31,986 nucleotides of DNA from Didymodactylos carnosus (Eukaryota > Rotifera > Eurotatoria > Philodinida > Philodinidae): positions 1 to 31,986 of the forward strand of contig CAJNOQ010001411.1 in NCBI GenBank assembly GCA_905250885.1, read 5' to 3'. The position numbers and the translations under genes were made by a program. Each line of letters begins with the position of its first letter. Position 1 is the stretch's first letter. Below are positions 1 to 10,803 of this stretch, piece after piece. A model generated the notes under the pieces. The model saw only the letters and a list, made by a program, of their open reading frames with translations, was not told the origin of the DNA and did not search any database.

Positions 1-1531
1 AATTAAAAAGGCTTTAGCGATTAGTGTTAAAAATATTTATGTCTGACGAAGTTGTAAAACTACAACGAAACGTAACAAATTTTAAATAAAATAATTAGGA
101 AGAGAAACAAAATGAATACAGTATCATATACTTCAGTCCAGTTTACTAATTAAGTAAACTGTAGTAAAAGTAGAGTTTCTTTTTACCAGAATATAGTTGA
201 AGAGATTGGTTATCAAATGGTATAATTTTTATTCTCATACTCGAGTTTTTTCATAAAAAACACAATTTTTTGTAAGTGGATCAATAAATTTGCGACATAA
301 AAAATGACAATTTTTTATTATCTCTTCAATAAAACAAGAACAAAACAACATTGACATCTATTACTATTTATATATAGGCTAGATATCCAGCACTATAAAA
401 TGGTGAAACCCTCGACTCTCTAGCTTATATAGTTGAAAACAATACGAATAGGCCAATAATTTTGCCTAAAAAGGACCTAAGAAATAAAACGTATTTCCTT
501 TTGTATCTGTCCATTTTATTTGATTATTTACTACGTCGTTTCATTTGACAGAAAGACAACAACAACCACTAATCGAAAATAATACATGCGGAACGAGATT
601 AAGAACTGTTTCAGGTTTAAGAAGTTGCAATAATTCAACAATCCTAGCATTACATTTTTGCGCGATTATATATACCAGTATTTAGTAGAATTTTCTACGG
701 CTATTCGCCAAGAAACTTGATTTGTATGGTTCTCAATAAATGTATAAGTGTCTGAAATTTAGAGTGTATTATTTATTAAAGAATAAATAGTTAATTTTAT
801 TCGTCAATTATGGCTGTTTGTCTAAAATATTAGCAAATTTTCTAATATACTTGCACTGGTGATCGTACACACAAAGCTAAATTATCTCATGTTCACAGGA
901 GTCTATGTAAGCAGTCTGGTATTTTTAAAAAATTTCCGTCAATATTCAAAATGTTTGTATATAAATATTTTTTGCCATCTTCTTATCTACGTGTGCAATG
1001 TCTTGTAGAATGTAAAATATCGTATGATGGTACATTGTATCTATATAAGAAAAAAAAGAAACAAAATTATTATGTTTTAGTTGTTTTTTGATATATATTT
1101 TGTTAACCTTTTGGAACAATAAATTTCGGTATCAAAAAAAGTTGTTTATTTAACTGGACCATCTCTATCATTATTATCGATGGACGTGTCTCAATTTGAA
1201 CAAACAAAAAAAAACAAAAAAAAAAACGTTCTACCCATATATAAGAACGAGTGAATATACACAGAAAGAAGTTGTACTCTTCTCTTATTGTCTTATTGTC
1301 ATTTTATTACAACAATTTTTTGTTGCAAAAAAAAAGTTACATAGTAAATTGTTGCATAGATGGCTATATTGACGAGATATATACATTTGTTTTAAATGAA
1401 AAATTCAAGATCTTGTTGAGGTAGATGATAAATATCAAGGTGAAAAAATATAATTTCTATTTATTAAAATATAGAGATATAGACATTACTTGAAAATGAT
1501 CATAATGACAATAGAATCACTTTTTTAGAAC
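1..1531. other. AT-rich intergenic DNA, no gene recognised
   Basis: Very AT-rich sequence with many homopolymer A and T runs. No open frame with coding character, no splice-site chain and no RNA gene is visible on either strand. It holds whatever upstream control DNA the hexosaminidase gene has. Confidence 0.6.
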
Positions 1532-1539
1532 TATAAATA
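1532..1539 (+). promoter_or_regulatory. TATA-like box before the distal hexosaminidase first exon
   Basis: The sequence TATAAATA lies 31-38 bases upstream of the ATG at 1570. Its position would give a very short leader. In DNA this AT-rich the match could be chance. The TTCAACTTAG just before the ATG could instead be an acceptor site. Confidence 0.3.
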
Positions 1540-1569
1540 GGGTGTTTGAACAAAATTTCAACTTAGAAA

Positions 1570-1665
1570 ATGTTTGTTGTTGTTCGATGTATCCTGATAA
1601 ATATTTTTTCTGTGCTTTATATAACAAGTGAATTAAGTTATATTGAAGTAAAATATCCGTTACGG
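1570..1665 (+). CDS. Alternative (duplicated) signal-peptide exon of beta-hexosaminidase
   Basis: A 32-codon open exon that begins with ATG, encodes a hydrophobic signal-peptide-like stretch and ends at a consensus donor, GTAAGT, in phase 0. Its last 13 residues, SELSYIEVKYPLR, align position by position with [13 protein letters not shown] at the end of the exon at 2335-2427, which also ends in phase 0. Either exon can be joined in frame to the shared second exon at 3002. I infer an ancient duplication of the first exon giving alternative secretion leaders. It may be a dead copy, but the open frame and intact donor argue against that. Transcript data would decide. Confidence 0.55.
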
Positions 1666-2334
1666 GTAAGTAGACTGAGTACTTTTTTAGAAGAAAAACT
1701 TCCACTCTTGAAGACCCCAATGACAAATTTGCTGATTTTGTTTTATTTGACTGCATTCTGAACTTTGAAGTTGTTCTTTCCCAATCGAATCATTTTGTTT
1801 CAACGAACTGTACAGTGTTAGAAGGGTCACTTGTGAAATTAAGTTCTTAATTGAACTCTGAATTGAATTTAATTCTTAAATTTAATTCAAATGTAATCTA
1901 AATTTTGTTAAAAATAGAAGATTATTTTAGAAAATGTATTTCTGTATGATACTAAACCACACGAAAAACAACTAATCGTCAAAATTTTTTCCAAGATCTT
2001 AACCCATAAAATATTCCAATGTTTTATTTTTTCTCGCTTATTGTAGTTTTTTCATTTAAACATTTTCAGTAGACAGGGATTATTTTTGATTGTACCACTT
2101 TGAATGTCACCAAGTTATATTGACTCTCGTTTATTTGAGATTCACTGATTCGTTCTTAATGTGATAAAAAATAAAAAAAAACAACTTCTACGTGAGAATT
2201 ATTTTCTCTTTGCCCAAATAATTATGTACTCAGGTGAAAAAGAAAAAAATTAATATTAAGTCATAGATAACGTTTTTATATTTATTTCTCTACTTAAAAG
2301 CAATTTTTAGTGGACGTAAATTATATCTGTTTTA

Positions 2335-5300
2335 ATGATGCAATACATTATCATTGGATTAATTTTCTGCCTTTTCAACTTTATTTCTGCTGAAATTACC
2401 TTTATCGCTGTTCGATTACCTTTAAAAGTAAATAAAATGCTTTTGTTTGCTAAAATTAGCGAATATCGGACAGTAGAGACGCATGCTCTCTATCCCGATC
2501 GGGATATATATCCCATTTTGATACAGAATATATCTCGATCAGGATATAGTCAAAAAATATATAGCCCAACGCGGTATATAAATTCGACCGTTTTTAAATA
2601 AAATTCGTTAGCGAAAAAATGATGATATTAGTAGAAAGTGTTGACATCACCATTAGAAAGCGGAGGAAAAACTACACTAGATTCTTTTTTCCTCATGGTT
2701 AAATTTTTTTTTCCGTCAGCAATCTTTTTTTCAAACAAAAGTAACTAACTATCAAAAATCTATATCCCGATCGGGATAGTTCTTCCGCTATGAGAATGTT
2801 AAATATATCCCGATTGAGATATGCTTCTTTACTGTTGGATACAAGAATAATCTTGTATTAACTAATAAAACTTTTTTAACAACATTAAAATCGAATTGTC
2901 AATAGTAGTCTAGTTTGATTTTCTTCTAAGGTCAGTATTCTCTTGAAGCCTTTGATCTACTAGTTATGGTATGGGCAATAATCGATAAATATTTTATTTA
3001 GGGCGAACCGTCACCCCCTAATGCTGTGTGGCCGCATCCTCAACAAATACAAGTGACCGGTACAGGTTTATTGTACCTTAAACCAAAACAATTGACAATC
3101 AATTCGAATTTGGATGAATGTATCATAATAAAAAGTGCGAAACAACGTTATGAAAATATATTTTTTCCACCCACATTTACTATTGTTAATCCACCGTCAA
3201 ATGAGGGTATACTTGAAAGTTTAACATTAACAGTTGAAAACAAAGTTTGTGAAGAATCTTTAACATTAATGTCAGACGAATCTTGTGAGTATTATAAATT
3301 TCTGTAGTGTGTGCGTTGGTTTAGTATTCTTAACTTTTCTGTATCAGATAAACTAACTATCAAAGACAAAAAAGCTGATATTGAAGCGACAAATGTATGG
3401 GGTATATTGCGTGGTATCGAAACATTTTCTCAACTATTGTTTATTAATAATGATAATCAAGTTAGTTTATCTATCTATAAGTTATTTAATATTGTTGTTA
3501 TTCCAATTATTTTTTGTCTTTTAAGCTAGTAGTGAATGATACGGTAACAATTATTGATAGTCCAAGATTTCGTCACAGAGGTCTAATGTTAGATACAGCT
3601 CGTCACTTTCTTCCAGTTCCAATATTGAAAAAAAATTTGGTACGACGTTCTTAATGTAGATTATTTCTAACTTTCTCATTTCTCTCATTTTGCACAGGAT
3701 GTAATGTCTTATAATAAGTTGAACGTATTTCATTGGCATTTGGTTGACGATCAATCTTTTCCATATGAAAGTAAAACATTTCCCGAACTTTCCAAAGAAG
3801 TAGTATCTACAAATTAAATAGTTTGAAATATTCTAAAATAAGTCTATTTTAGGGTGCATATTCACAAGATCATGTTTATACGCTTAAAGATGTCCAGGAA
3901 ATAATTGAATTTGCTCGACTTCGAGGTATTAGAGTAATTCCAGAAGTAAGTTTATTTTGTAGAACGATATATTGTCCTTTTTTATCTTATTTTTTTCTTT
4001 TTTAGTTCGATACGCCAGGTCATACGTTTTCATGGTCAAAAAGTCATCCAGGTTTGTTAAGATATTTTTTAAACACTTTTCAATAAATTTTAAAGTAACT
4101 GAGATAGAATTCTTCGAAAACCGAATTTAGCGTCCCAAGCAAAAACGACCCAATTTTTTGGGTTATTTATCTAGATTCAGCTCCACGTACATCTAGATGC
4201 ACGTGGACCTGAATCTAGATAAATAACCGTTTTGTTTGGGTCGTTTTTGCTTGGGTTGATGAAGAATAACCCAAATATAACGAGAAGAAGTTTCACTTGA
4301 TAAACTTTAGTTTTCACTCTAAATAATATGATGTTTCATTCCAGACCTAATAACGGATTGTTGGCAAGATGGTAAACCAAATCAAGCTATTTATTCTGTG
4401 CAAGGAGAACGAGAAATTTTTGATGTTACAAAACCTATAGTTTATGAAATCATGGAAAAATTACTGAATGAAATTCACGAAGTATTTCTAGAGAAATATA
4501 TGCATTTGGGTACAATTTCTCTCTACATATGTAAATATAAAAATTGTATGTTGTGTTTTCTATTATGGATTAGGAATGGATGAAGTGTATGATAAATGTT
4601 GGTTAGTTAAACTTTTGTATATAGAAAACTTTTTTTATTTGATTTGAATTTGTTTTGTGTGAATAGGTTATCTAATCCGAACATAACAAACTGGATGCAG
4701 ATAAACAACATGAGCAATGCTACTGCATTGCATACATATTATGCGTACAAAATTCTAAACATAACAAAAGATATCGGATTAATACCTGTAGTTTGGCAAG
4801 ATGTCTGGGATGAGCATGTCAAATTGCCAAGTGATACGATAATTCAAATTTGGAAAGATGAAAGTATTAGTGCTGAATTTAATAGTTGGGCATCATACTT
4901 AAATAAAGCAGCATCAGAAGGATATAATGTTATTTTATCTAGTCCATGGTATTTAAATTTTATCAGCTATGGAAAATATAACACAAATGACTCGGTGATG
5001 AATTTGGACTTTTTTAGATATTATGAAGTAGAACCGTTACAAACGTTTTCAGGTATATACTGGACGCGTTTATACTTCAAACAACAAACTAAATCAAATA
5101 ATCTTTGTTTTAGGTAACGATGCAGAAAAGCGGCGAATACTTGGCGGCGAAGCCTGCCTTTGGGCAGAATTTGTGGACGGAAGCAATGTAATTCCACGCT
5201 TGTGGTAAGAAATTATATAAATATGTTTTTAAATCCGAACTAAAAGATGAATTCACATTTTTTTGAAAAAAACTATTGCATTTCCTTTTCAATCATTCTT

Positions 5301-5678
5301 TTTTACTATTAATTTAGGCCCGTAGCCAGTGCTATTGCTGAACGTCTATGGAGTGATCGAAGTGTGAATAATTCCGAAGATGCACAGTTTAGATTAGATG
5401 TACATCGTTGTCGATTGTTAAGGTAAGGTTACAGTTTTATAATATTAACTTAATTCATTATTTGCATCGCTTTTAGGCGTGGAATTTCTGCTCAGCCGAT
5501 ATTGACCGGCTATTGTGGAAATTATGAGCCTGGTATGGCAAAATCGGTGATTAACAATCCGGTATTCAACTACGAGATAAACGTAACCCCCAATAATGAT
5601 GGAATTAAATTTCAAAATAATTTCTTTATGTTGCTTATGCTAACTATTTACAGTAGTCGAATAATACTAAACAAATAA
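2335..5678 (+). CDS. Beta-hexosaminidase, glycoside hydrolase family 20
   Basis: Thirteen coding exons: 2335-2427, 3002-3284, 3348-3460, 3526-3639, 3698-3799, 3853-3945, 4006-4051, 4345-4509, 4574-4601, 4667-5052, 5114-5204, 5318-5422, 5477-5678. All phases agree and give about 606 residues. GH20 enzymes remove terminal N-acetylhexosamines from glycoconjugates or chitin fragments in lysosomes or outside the cell. Seen: signal peptide (residues 1-19); N-terminal domain with [12 protein letters not shown]20 barrel motifs [49 protein letters not shown] (catalytic Asp-Glu pair near residues 339-340), [12 protein letters not shown] and AIAERLWS. Known: the usual motif is HLGGDEV, so the second Gly is Met here. 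The C-terminus ends in a hydrophobic stretch, [14 protein letters not shown], not typical of soluble lysosomal Hex and possibly a membrane or GPI-anchor signal. Donors GTTAGT are used twice. AATAAA overlaps the stop, with another at 5732. Confidence 0.92.
2470..2835 (+). repeat. Palindrome-rich interspersed element, copy A
   Basis: It lies in the first hexosaminidase intron. The ends are inverted (ACAGTAGAGACGCAT at left; the complement of ACAGTAAAGAAGCAT at right). It carries the perfect 16-bp palindrome TATCCCGATCGGGATA at 2491-2506 and 2763-2778, plus degenerate copies near 2530 and 2807. The whole 366 bp is homologous, in reverse orientation, to copy B at 28586-29433. It has no coding capacity and looks like a MITE-type non-autonomous element. 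I could not identify a target duplication. Confidence 0.75.
4134..4255. repeat. Near-perfect 122-bp hairpin in a hexosaminidase intron
   Basis: Starts CCCAAGCAAAAACGACCCA and ends with its reverse complement. The arms run into a central palindrome, CATCTAGATG, so almost no loop is left. It sits in the intron 4052-4344, which is several times longer than its neighbours because of it. It is probably a small foldback MITE. No clear target duplication was seen. Confidence 0.75.
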
Positions 5679-6230
5679 AAACTATATAATATGGAAATTT
5701 TTTTTAATTTTAATGCTTAAAACTTTTTGTAAATAAATTCAAATAACAGTATATCATCTAAGGATGTGTTATAAACGATCGAATAACATTTATTTTGTTC
5801 ACAAATCGTACACTATCAATTATCCACTAAAAGACCTGTATTTAAATTTGGTTTAACAAGAGAACAATCTAACAGAAGCTCTAGAAAAGGAAGCCTCGAA
5901 TTTTGATTGTTAGAAAGGTCCAGATATCAATGAAGTAATCTGAAAGTGTCAATAGACCTGGTTAGTTGTCACATGATTTTAATTTCTTTCCCTCTACTAA
6001 AATTTCACTTTATTTCATTTGTAAATGCTTTTTAGTTAGTCAAAAAAAAGTAATTTGATCTTTCAACAGTCTGTAAAAAAAAGAAGAAGATAAGAAGAAC
6101 AGAAGAAAAAGAATATGTACAAGGTCTCTCTGGTTTACTAACTGAAATTTTTATGGTACCATTGAAAATTTTTTGAAGAAGACGTCTGATACACATTGAA
6201 ATCAATAATAATGACAAAAAACATCTGACA
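5679..6230. other. Intergenic region between hexosaminidase and the membrane-protein gene
   Basis: 552 bases holding the 3' UTR of the hexosaminidase gene (AATAAA at 5732-5737) and the upstream region of the next gene on the same strand. No ORF with coding character, repeat or RNA gene was recognised. Confidence 0.5.
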
Positions 6231-9200
6231 ATGACGACAAAAGATCATTTAAAATTACCACCCGCATGGGAAATGGATCCGTGGATTTGTAATCATCATG
6301 ATGGACGCCATCATCCTAAACATGACCATGCAACTACAGAGAATACAAGTAAAAAATTGTACCGATCCGAAATCAAACCATTATGGGATTCAGATTTAGA
6401 ATGGACTTGCCAACATGGTAAACGAAGAACAGGTAATATGAAACACACATTCATAAATGAACATCGGATATTTATGAAAGTATCTTATTTTTTGTTCTAT
6501 AGATGGAACAAGTTTTGTTAAATATAATACAGAATCAAATGAGCATCGACATCCGTCCGGTCGTGCAAGAACTAAACGTCTCATACCCCATTCTTTATCA
6601 AAAGTACTTCCTTCCTCATATCGACATGGTATTGATTACACGAATCGAAAATCTGACATACGGACACCGCTAATTATCCCCAAAATGTCGGCAAAATCTC
6701 GTGAACGATGGTTAAGAGTTCATGCTGCTTATCTAGGAAAATGGCCGTATCGCACGGTACAAGAGAGAAAAGCGCATAAACGCAGAAAGGTGAAAAAGTG
6801 TAATGAAAGACCAAAGCACTTTTCCCATTCGGAATATGATGCTACATCGTCCGCTATTTCTCGATGGGAATCGGAAGATGAACGTTTTCAACAACAATTA
6901 CGCGTATTACCTATGTTGTCTGGCACCGCACATTATGTGTCACATTTAAAAACAATGGATATTGATAAACTTAGTACATCGAGTAGTCAACAGGGTTTAG
7001 TTAAACAGAAAAGAAAGCGACGTGGACGACCAAAAACAGCTTATAATAGAATTGTTAGTCAAATAGAACCATTGCCAAATCGACCGAGCACAGGTTATGA
7101 AACAGAAGATGAACGAAGAAGAAGGTTAACACGACGTACTAGTTGGTTAAGTTCATCGGACACGAATATTACCACAACAAAATCAAAAATACGTATTAAA
7201 AGTGGTTTATTAAATCATCTGAAAGTATTTGTTCAGCCACAATCACAATCACTGAGTCGAACCTCGTTAGCCACAACAATTCCATCCATTAATAGTCAAC
7301 GAAATATAGAATCGTCAATATTAAAGAAGAAACCAATAACAATAAATATAATTCGAGATGATTTTGATGATAAATATGTTGGCACTGAAATAGCTAAATC
7401 TCATCATCAACGTCAACATGTTAAAATATATGATGTTCGTGACCAATGTATTCAAGCTGATATTGCGCGTCCGTATTTTGATTTAAATTATGATTACGAT
7501 GATAAGATGATAGGTACAGAATGTTATTATGATAAAAAAATTCGATCACCTAATACCACTCACGCTGATAAATCGATAGAAACAGGTGAAGATTTTATTC
7601 AACATATTTCAATAGACAACAATTGTTCTTCATTATCTTCTTCAAAAGATAAAACGAAACAAAAGATATTTGAATCAGACAATAACGAAAAAAGAAATTT
7701 GTTCAACAATAATAACACATCTTCCGATAAGCAAGGTCAAAGTGTTCAACATAAAATGTCGAAAAATGCAAATAAGAATAAAAAAAATAGCAATTCGACA
7801 ACAAATAGTCAAGATATTTTATCAAAAAATGAACAATATAATGTTAATAATGGTGGCGATACTAATAGTAGAGGACAAATATTACCATTAAATGATATAT
7901 TTCATACAACATCAAATTATTTGGATGATAATGATAAAAAAAATGTAAATGCACATGAACAATTTAGAAGGTAAGATAGAACAGAATGAATAAATGAATA
8001 GTTTTTATTTATCTATCCAGATAGAATTCAATATCATTTCAAATTAGACAAGAATAATTTGAAATAATACTTTTCTCATATTGTCTTGTTGAGATACTTA
8101 ACTAAATTCATTACGAGTCTTTTTGTTTATTTAAACATCATAAATTTAATAGAAGTTGAAGTCCTAAAATTATATAGCTCACTATAGCAATTATCTTTAA
8201 TCTGTTTCAATAGTATACGGTTAAGTCTAGTTATGAATTAATTAGTTATGAATGAATTCTCTGATAAAAGTCGATAATTATTAACTAAACATGTAATATT
8301 AGAACAGTCACTTCGACAATTTTGTTTGAATAAAATAATGATGTAATATCATCATCATCATCTCATTCATAAAATTCATCTATTCGTTCTGTTATGAACT
8401 GTTTGAGATGTAAAAGATGTTCTTAGAGGTCAACTGTGTGGTTGAGATTTAAAATCAACATTGTTCACGTTTTTTTCTCATCTCATATCCCATGCTCTTT
8501 TCTAAGACACCCATCATATTGTCTTCGCTATTATGCCACACTTTACTCTTTTTTTTTCTTTCTTTACACATATATACATATGTATATACATGATACACGA
8601 CAATATTGTTCATTTTCATATGACACAGTATACACTGTTGTCTTGGTTCCATCGCCGTAAAAGAAATAAAAACTGCATAAAAAAAGAATATGTTCATATG
8701 TAAACTGTTTAGTAATACAACTTTTGTTTTATGTATGAAAAAAAAAAAATCACAAATGTTCACCACAAATATTTTAAAAATATTTTTCTTATTTTTTCTT
8801 GTCGTTCAACGAATGTAAATGAGCAAAAATGTATCGTCTCTATCCAATTCCAGGCTTGCGTTAAGATTTAATAAATTATCAAGAGAAAGACGAATATTAA
8901 CATGGTTATTAACAATTTTTTCATGTATCATGATTTGTCTATTTATTGGCATTTTTTTATTGGCATTAGCTTTTCATGGTAAGTGACATATATTTTATAT
9001 TCGTCATTCAGCATATTTTGCATTAACAATTCTTGAATGTTATTAGTGATTGAAACAGTTCAGTTGACTATGAACTTTTTTACTATAAAAAATAGAATTT
9101 TTTCATATATATTAATTCTAAAGTTCAATTGTGTTAAGGACAATCAAAGGTTATCAATGGTAATAGCACCAGTATTGGGAATGATGGTGGAGGTAAATCT

Positions 9201-10803
9201 AAATTGATAAAAGGGACACATCTGTGTATTACTTCTGTGTTTTATTATCACATACAGCAACTATTAAGATTGCTACATCAACTCGTTCAACGAGGACAAC
9301 AACAAGTACTACTATTCGTAGTACAAGCACAATTTTTATTTCACCTATTACAACTACTATAATCACTACTACGATTACAACAACTAGACTGCGTAAGATG
9401 TTGTGTTTTGGTTTTATACTATAAAACACGGCACATATGCACGTCGCATATATTTAATATACTGGTCACTTCACTTGCGCTTATTCTAGCCTATTATCAT
9501 ACTTAGCTTTTCTAGTATTTTATTTATTCTCTTTCGCTTGTTGTTTGTTGGCATTTTTATATTGTTTTTAATTATAGTGTAATATTATATTCATACATAT
9601 ATTTTAATACAACATTCATACGTTTTAGCTGGTAAATTTGGGGAACCATGTGATACGGAGAGCGATTGTAGAACGCCATTTTTATGTGACAAAAAATCCG
9701 GTGTTAAAACAGGCGTCTGTCGATGCCCATTAAATTATGATTTTACAAAAACTGGTTGTGGTAAGTCGTATAATATTGTATTAAAACTGTAGCTCTTAAA
9801 ATGTTGCTATGAATTTTTCAGTTGGAGGAATTAATGCTGAATGTATAAAAGACTCTGATTGTCAACGAAATATGTTGTGTACTCCAACATCTTCGACTGA
9901 AATTCGACAATGTGAATGCAAGACACGTTATTTTTACGATTATGATACAAAACGGTGTAGTAAGTATAATTTATTTAAATATTTCAATTCAATTTATATA
10001 AATGGATATTTTTTGTAATTATCAGGAGGAGACTTTAATGCACCATGTGACACAAACGATGATTGTTTAAGAAATGGTGTTTGCAACAAAAGTGGAAAGC
10101 AATCATATTGTGATTGTACCGAACATTATCAATATTATGTAGCTGTTCAAAAATGTCGTAAGTTCTTTCACATATTTTTCTATGAGAACGCTTCAAAAGT
10201 TTTGTGATTGATTTATCAAGATTTTATTTGTCTATAAAAAGAGAAAATAAAATCTTGATTAATTAATAAAAGAAGATCACAAGTCGTTACACTCTTTTTT
10301 CTCATTTTATATACAATATACTTTGTCAAAAATTAGCTTCTAAAATAATGACATAAATGATTTAATTCTAGTCGGAGATCCTGGTGCAGTATGTCAGAGA
10401 GATAGCGATTGTATAGATAATGCTGAATGTCCAATTGGTAGTGGTCCAATACAAAGGATGTGCTCATGTGCGAGACAATATGTTGAAGATAATTATCGAA
10501 AATGTGGTATGGAACACTCTCTGTTCTAAACATAATTTGTCAATAATTTCATCTTTGCTTTCTTTTAATAGTTGATCCGTGTCCAACTTCGACTGTGCAA
10601 CTAAAAATAGTTCGTCATCCAGGAAATTGTAAAAGATTTGTTGATTGTGAACACAAGTATGTGTAAATGAATAATTTTCACAAATTATTATTTAAACAAA
10701 CTTTAATATATTTAGACGAAAAGATGAATGTCCAGGTAAATCATTTTTTAGTCTCAAATTACAGAGATGTGTGCCAGAATTTTCGCAAGCCGAATGTGAT
10801 TAA
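6231..10803 (+). CDS. Predicted single-pass membrane protein: AT-hook, Cys-rich modules, chitin-binding domain
   Basis: Preferred model, phases consistent, 897 residues: exons 6231-6432, 6503-7970, 8854-8978, 9139-9192, 9258-9392, 9629-9760, 9822-9959, 10026-10157, 10372-10506, 10572-10656, 10716-10803. Residues 1-570 are basic and low-complexity, rich in Arg, Ser and Asn, with an AT-hook core RGRPK near residue 241. A transmembrane helix (about 573-598, TWLLTIFSCIMICLFIGIF) follows a basic run, favouring cytoplasmic N-terminus and extracellular C-terminus. Then come a Gly/Asn/Ser linker, a Thr-rich mucin-like stalk, four six-Cys EB-like modules (about 662-840) and a peritrophin-A type domain (CBM14 spacing, including C-x5-C in CKRFVDC and C-x12-C). 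I infer a cell-surface chitin- or matrix-binding protein. Alternative: two genes, one ending at the stop 7972-7974 (557 residues) and one starting at ATG 8819 (352 residues). An AT-hook in a membrane protein is odd and favours caution. Confidence 0.6.
7971..8853 (+). other. Long intron (or intergenic gap) inside the membrane-protein locus
   Basis: 883 bases between a strong donor (AAG|GTAAGA) and a strong acceptor (ATCCAATTCCAG|G) in matching phase. The in-frame stop TAA at 7972-7974 is formed by the donor itself, as expected for AG|GTAAG in this phase. Against the intron reading, AATAAA occurs near 7989 and an ATG at 8819 is open in the same frame into the downstream exon. It also contains ATC and TATA simple-sequence runs. 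No coding exon was seen. Confidence 0.5.
9629..10506 (+). repeat. Four tandem exon-encoded cysteine-rich (EB-like) modules
   Basis: Exons 9629-9760, 9822-9959, 10026-10157 and 10372-10506 each encode one module of 44-46 residues and all introns are phase 1. The shared pattern is C-x5-C, a further Cys 5-6 residues later, a C-x-C pair and a last Cys at the exon end, for example PCDTESDC and CRCPLNYDF. One module per symmetric 1-1 exon is the classic sign of exon duplication. The modules have diverged strongly outside the cysteines, so the duplication is old. Confidence 0.8.

Noticed and set aside
4134..4255. Hairpin as a transcription terminator or tRNA-like gene
   Set aside because: It lies within a spliced intron of a eukaryotic gene, is far longer than a terminator and shows no tRNA features.
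8455..8766. Minus-strand 103-codon open frame
   Set aside because: Low-complexity Phe/Lys/Met composition from AT-rich DNA, no splice context, and it lies in the intron of a plus-strand gene.
9047..9192. Alternative exon reading VIETVQLTM after acceptor TTATTAG at 9046
   Set aside because: It is open, but it would put the next exon in a frame with an early stop. The acceptor at 9138 keeps phase 1 and gives a Gly/Asn/Ser linker and Thr-rich stalk.
9229..9429. Minus-strand Val-rich open frame
   Set aside because: It is the complement of the Thr-rich stalk exon, whose splice phases fit the plus-strand gene.
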